From contig JAUYJY010000011.1 of assembly GCA_030699205.1 (NCBI GenBank), positions 1 to 7,644 on the forward strand: a DNA stretch of 7,644 nt. Reading direction: 5' to 3'. Made by a program: the position numbers and the translations under genes. Below are positions 5,588 to 7,644 of the stretch, piece after piece. How positions within the stretch are numbered: the stretch's first letter is position 1; the number at the start of each line of letters is the position of its first letter. This DNA comes from Candidatus Pacearchaeota archaeon. GTDB taxonomy: Archaea > Nanobdellota > Nanobdellia > Pacearchaeales > GW2011-AR1. Under the pieces are notes generated by a model, which did not search any database, was not told the DNA's origin, and worked only from the letters and a program-made list of their open reading frames with translations.

Positions 5588-5633
5588 AAGAAAAATGAAT
5601 ATTTAAAACTATTTAAAATGTTCGGATTCTAAA

Positions 5634-5641
5634 GAATTATA
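5634..5641 (-). promoter_or_regulatory. Displaced TATA-like box of the 3947-4525 gene
   Basis: TATAATTC on the minus strand just outside the right end of the IS. If the IS and one TA copy are removed, it lies about 30 bases from the ATG at 4525, the usual spacing in this window. It now lies about 1.1 kb away. Confidence 0.4.
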
Positions 5642-5692
5642 CCATATTACCTAAGCTCATATAAAAAACTTTGCTCAAATTTCTAGAAATCA

Positions 5693-5709
5693 AGCGAAAA
5701 GTTTAAATA
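5693..5709 (+). promoter_or_regulatory. BRE plus TATA box of the toxin-antitoxin operon
   Basis: AGCGAAAAG followed by TTTAAATA (5702-5709) is a strong archaeal BRE/TATA pair. It is centred about 31 bases before the ATG at 5737, with no Shine-Dalgarno sequence: a leaderless transcript. Confidence 0.7.
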
Positions 5710-5736
5710 CAATCTGCTATATACACTTATACAACA

Positions 5737-6012
5737 ATGGCACAAGCAATGGAAAGACCAATCTTGCACTATCCACAATTGGATACCGTTCTTATGGTAG
5801 AAGAATTTATCAAAGAGCATGGAGGAGAGTTCAAGAAAAGAAGTCTCTGGGAAAACCTACCTAAAAAAATGATGTACCAAACATTCCAAGTTATTTTTGA
5901 CTACCTCTTAGATTCTCACAAAATAGCAGTAGATAAAGAGGGAAAAGTTTGTTGGATCTGGAACCCAGAATTAGTACAGAAATATTTAGCTAGACCGGAA
6001 CTATCACGATGA
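5737..6012 (+). CDS. Winged-helix-like protein, probable antitoxin
   Basis: 91 residues. Residues about 12-70 have the helix-helix-helix-hairpin arrangement of a small winged-helix domain: VLMVEEFIKEHGGEF, then RSLWENLPKKMMYQTFQVIFDYLLDSHKIAVDKEGKVCWIWNP, the last part reading as the wing. This would bind DNA. It overlaps the next gene by four bases (ATGA at 6009-6012), the tight coupling usual for toxin-antitoxin pairs. As the upstream gene of the pair it would be the antitoxin and operon repressor, neutralising the RelE-like protein and controlling its own promoter. The antitoxin role rests on order, size and coupling rather than a recognised family, so a simple transcription regulator remains possible. 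Confidence 0.6.
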   Translation: MAQAMERPILHYPQLDTVLMVEEFIKEHGGEFKKRSLWENLPKKMMYQTFQVIFDYLLDSHKIAVDKEGKVCWIWNPELVQKYLARPELSR

Positions 6013-6338
6013 AATCACATATCAAATTTGCCGAAGAGAAACTAAAAGAAGCTTTAGTAAAACTCAGAACATCCAAGACTGAAGATCAAAAACTTTACAA
6101 ATGGATTAACAGAGCATTGGATGATATTGAAGAAGATGCTTTTTGTGCAACACAAGTTTCTAAAAAGTTAATCCCTAAAGTTTATGTTGAAAAGTACGGA
6201 ATTGATAATCTCTGGAAATATGACCTTCCAAGTGGTTGGAGGCTTCTTTATTCAGTTGCAAATAGTGATGTGATAGTTCTCGCCATTATCATTGAATGGT
6301 TTTCCCATAAAGAATATGAACGACGATTCAAATACTAG
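6009..6338 (+). CDS. RelE/ParE-superfamily toxin
   Basis: 109 residues with the features of RelE/ParE-fold toxins: an N-terminal helix (about 3-40), a central helix-strand region (KKLIPKVYVEKYG), the strands KYDLPSGWRLLYSV (70-83) and VIVLAIIIEWFSH (88-100), and a basic-aromatic C-terminus H100-KEYERRFKY. Conserved K70, R78, H100, Y103 and R105/R106 are candidates for RNA cleavage residues by comparison with RelE. RelE toxins cut mRNA on the ribosome; ParE relatives poison gyrase, and the two cannot be separated with certainty here. It is translationally coupled to the winged-helix protein through the ATGA overlap. Its stop codon forms part of the right arm of unit D. Such pairs stabilise arrays and plasmids by killing or arresting cells that lose them. 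Confidence 0.75.
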   Translation: MKSHIKFAEEKLKEALVKLRTSKTEDQKLYKWINRALDDIEEDAFCATQVSKKLIPKVYVEKYGIDNLWKYDLPSGWRLLYSVANSDVIVLAIIIEWFSHKEYERRFKY

Positions 6339-6503
6339 AGATTGCCCCTTTCTTCTTAAACTAACAAAACGAGAGAGCCTTTAACTGACTATTAAACTAA
6401 AATTGTTTTTGCCATTAAATGAGTGTGGTAAAACTATGGACGTGCCCTACACCGAACTTGCTCACTACGTTCGCACCCAGACGTAAAGTCTGGGGGACAT
6501 AAC
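6336..6503 (-). repeat. Unit D right inverted-repeat arm and tail
   Basis: Blocks TAGAGATTGCCCC (6336-6348), AACGAGAGAGCC (6368-6379) and TTGTTTTTGC (6403-6412) mirror the left arm at 3805-3935. The first block includes the toxin stop codon. Nothing coding is seen between 6339 and 6678; the stretch is the end of unit D, the core junction, and the start of unit E. Confidence 0.8.
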
Positions 6504-6513
6504 ATCGTTATGC
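6476..6513. repeat. Collapsed core junction of units D and E with GTAAA hairpin
   Basis: CCCAGAC-GTAAA-GTCTGGG (6476-6494), two bases, then ACATAAC (6497-6503), ATC, GTTATGC (6507-6513). CATAAC and GTTATG pair perfectly across ATC. The cores deviate from RYYYAAC and GTTRRRY at one position each. The layout is the same as at 3774-3811, including stem length, loop sequence and the two-base gap to the core. Confidence 0.55.
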
Positions 6514-6566
6514 GTAATCTTTTCCTCACTTCAAGAAGCACGCTGGCGCTGCTGTAAATTTTTATG

Positions 6567-6676
6567 GCTGGCACTTTCGTTTAGTCGGAACAAACAAAAA
6601 ACAACTCAATTGAAACTAAGAATAACATTGACTAAACGGTTACGCTTCGCTTCACCAAAATTTTTTAGCATTGACT
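6567..6676 (+). repeat. Unit E left inverted-repeat arm with an inserted hairpin
   Basis: GCTGGCACT (6567-6575) and TTTTTTAGCATTGACT (6661-6676) are exact mirrors of 7492-7500 and 7472-7487. On the right side the two blocks are nearly adjacent. Here they are separated by about 85 bases containing a hairpin (CGTTTAGTC 6578-6586 with GACTAAACG 6630-6638) and a TTCGCTTCACC motif. Confidence 0.75.
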
Positions 6677-6678
6677 TT

Positions 6679-7422
6679 TTAAAAGAATTCTCTATAGATT
6701 ACAGTACAGGCAAGTATAAAGACAATAATTGATAAGCCTAATCTAAGCCACTTGGACTTTGTATGGATTGATAGTTTACTTCCAATATATGAACCAAAAA
6801 TTCCTGTTATTGCTATAACAATTGCTGGCAAGAAAATTAAATCTCCCCTAAATAGATAAATTGATAGAGCAAATAATGATGAGAAAATTCCTGAGAAAAG
6901 TGATGTTGCTATTGCATGATGCATTTCAACGTGCATGGCTCTTAATATTGGAGGGAATAATGTTCCTCCGCTCCCACCACGCAATCCAATTATAAGATTT
7001 CCAAGAAAAGCGCCAGAAAATAGATTTAATGGGTTAGGCTTTATTTTATCATAAATCTTGTGGTCAATTTTATTTAAGTATAATCCAAAAATAGTGAGAA
7101 TTGCTGCAAAAAAGAAAGTTGTCGCCAAAATTTTATTAGATACAATTCCAACAAGATACGTGGCAACAACTATTCCAGATACTCCACCTATTGTAAACAG
7201 TTTAGCAACATCCCATTTAATATTCTTTCTTTGCACATATGCGCCTGTAACTGATGAAAATGGAATTGCAAACATATTTGTTGCGAAAGAATTTATCAGG
7301 GGCATTCCTGTCAATGCAAGCAACGGAATTCTTACAGAACCACCACCAATACCAAACAGGCCACTAAAAAAACCAGTAACGATTCCTATGCCAGCATAAA
7401 TTAAAATCTGAATTAACTCCAT
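6679..7422 (-). CDS. TauE/SafE-family membrane transporter
   Basis: 247 residues, a polytopic membrane protein of the TauE/SafE (sulfite exporter) family, formerly DUF81. Its diagnostic internal duplication is visible: residues about 11-35 (GIVTGFFSGLFGIGGGSVRIP) and 137-160 (GAFLGNLIIGLRGGSGGTLFPP) carry the same Gly-rich G-x3-G-x-GGG...P signature, each opening a half of three to four helices. Total length and seven to eight predicted segments fit the family. Members export or import small sulfur-containing or organic anions such as sulfite, sulfoacetate or taurine-related compounds; the substrate here is unknown. It is the only gene of unit E in the window. The stop lies three bases from the left arm block, and a TATA-like box is about 28 bases before the ATG. 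Confidence 0.85.
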   Translation of the reverse strand: MELIQILIYAGIGIVTGFFSGLFGIGGGSVRIPLLALTGMPLINSFATNMFAIPFSSVTGAYVQRKNIKWDVAKLFTIGGVSGIVVATYLVGIVSNKILATTFFFAAILTIFGLYLNKIDHKIYDKIKPNPLNLFSGAFLGNLIIGLRGGSGGTLFPPILRAMHVEMHHAIATSLFSGIFSSLFALSIYLFRGDLIFLPAIVIAITGIFGSYIGSKLSIHTKSKWLRLGLSIIVFILACTVIYREFF

Positions 7423-7443
7423 GATTATTCTATTTAGTGGGAG

Positions 7444-7453
7444 TTTATATAAT
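7444..7453 (-). promoter_or_regulatory. TATA-like box of the TauE/SafE gene
   Basis: On the minus strand ATTATATAAA-type sequence, centred 26-28 bases from the ATG at 7422, with no Shine-Dalgarno sequence. Fits a leaderless transcript. Confidence 0.5.
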
Positions 7454-7471
7454 TTTCTTTATATTTTGATG

Positions 7472-7500
7472 AGTCAATGCTAAAAAACTACAGTGCCAGC
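7472..7500 (-). repeat. Unit E right inverted-repeat arm
   Basis: AGTCAATGCTAAAAAA (7472-7487) and AGTGCCAGC (7492-7500) are exact reverse complements of the left-arm blocks at 6661-6676 and 6567-6575. Confidence 0.75.
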
Positions 7501-7641
7501 AAAATATACTAAAATGCGTTAGATTTCGAATATATTAACGCATTTTATATATATAAAGTGCCAAAAATAAGTTCGAAAGCTTTGGCACTTTAGTATATAC
7601 TGAACGAAAAGTATTTTTGTGAACTTTTCGTTGGTATATAC
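7492..7641. repeat. Cluster of three perfect hairpins after unit E
   Basis: No gene. Three stems in a row: AAAATGCGTTA/TAACGCATTTT (7511-7521, 7536-7546); AAAGTGCCAAA/TTTGGCACTTT (7555-7565, 7581-7591); AACGAAAAGT/ACTTTTCGTT (7603-7612, 7623-7632). The last is flanked by two copies of the palindrome GTATATAC (7593-7600, 7634-7641). TATACTAAA (7505-7513) also pairs with TTTAGTATA (7589-7597), so the cluster can fold as a branched structure. Confidence 0.7.
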
Positions 7642-7644
7642 AAA

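Larger units (their letters stand above)
4548..5631 (-). mobile_element. IS630-family insertion sequence with complete ends
   Basis: The element is bounded by perfect 19-base inverted repeats TAGAATCCGAACATTTTAA (4548-4566) and its reverse complement (5613-5631). The outermost TA at each end (4548-4549, 5630-5631) fits the TA duplication made by IS630/Tc1-type transposition, giving an element body of about 1080 bases (4550-5629). It holds one transposase in two overlapping frames. Both ends and all three catalytic acidic residues are intact, so it may be active or recently active. It lies in the intergenic space of unit D, between divergent genes. Confidence 0.9.

Noticed and set aside
6661..6676. 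Intrinsic transcription terminators at gene ends
   Set aside because: The end-of-unit blocks pair with the other end of the unit rather than forming a local stem followed by a U-run. The few T-runs near stops are not distinctive in such AT-rich DNA.
7058..7399. 113-residue plus-strand open frame
   Set aside because: Antisense shadow of the TauE/SafE gene, whose family signature is clear.
1..7644. CRISPR array or tRNA genes
   Set aside because: No regularly spaced direct repeats with unique spacers, and no cloverleaf with T-arm and acceptor features. The hairpins present are simple stems.

Overview
The window looks like AT-rich archaeal DNA, possibly from a small-genome (DPANN-type) lineage; the taxon is inference. 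Most genes start 25-35 bases after an A/T-rich TATA-like box with little or no leader, the pattern of leaderless archaeal transcripts. The clearest case is the box at 5702-5709, preceded by a purine-rich BRE-like stretch, with the ATG at 5737. Two genes instead have Shine-Dalgarno sequences that set their starts (2195 and 5574).

The window reads as a tandem array of five gene units (A-E) separated by palindromic junctions. Unit A (about 138-894) encodes a 5'(3')-deoxyribonucleotidase-like HAD phosphatase. Unit B (about 895-2720) encodes a membrane M48/HtpX-type zinc peptidase with a C-terminal zinc finger, followed by a small membrane protein. Unit C (about 2724-3804) carries two small unrecognised membrane proteins on the minus strand. 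Unit D (about 3805-6506) carries an unrecognised acidic protein (minus), an IS630-family insertion sequence, and a winged-helix-like/RelE-like toxin-antitoxin pair (plus). Unit E (from 6507, far end not closed in the window) encodes a TauE/SafE-family membrane transporter (minus).

Two junctions (29-143 and 813-900) fit integron attC architecture: an RYYYAAC core, a long imperfect hairpin, then a GTTRRRY core. The other three (about 2712-2729, 3795-3811, 6497-6513) keep only abutting inverse cores with a 3-4 base spacer. Two of these are immediately preceded by a 7-bp hairpin with the same GTAAA loop. In addition, each unit is bracketed by its own private, interrupted inverted repeat found only at its two ends. 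For units A-C the core bases at a unit's start match the reverse complement of the core at its own end; the match is looser in D and not testable in E. If a unit were excised as a circle, its two arms would lie on either side of the core site and extend the hairpin.

My reading is an integron-like cassette array in an archaeon, with self-contained cassettes that bring their own promoters in either orientation. No integrase is present in the window, so this remains an inference. The IS630 element looks like a later insertion: it has 19-bp inverted ends including TA, a -1 frameshift signal joining its two transposase halves, and it sits between the unit D minus-strand gene and the TATA-like box that probably served it.
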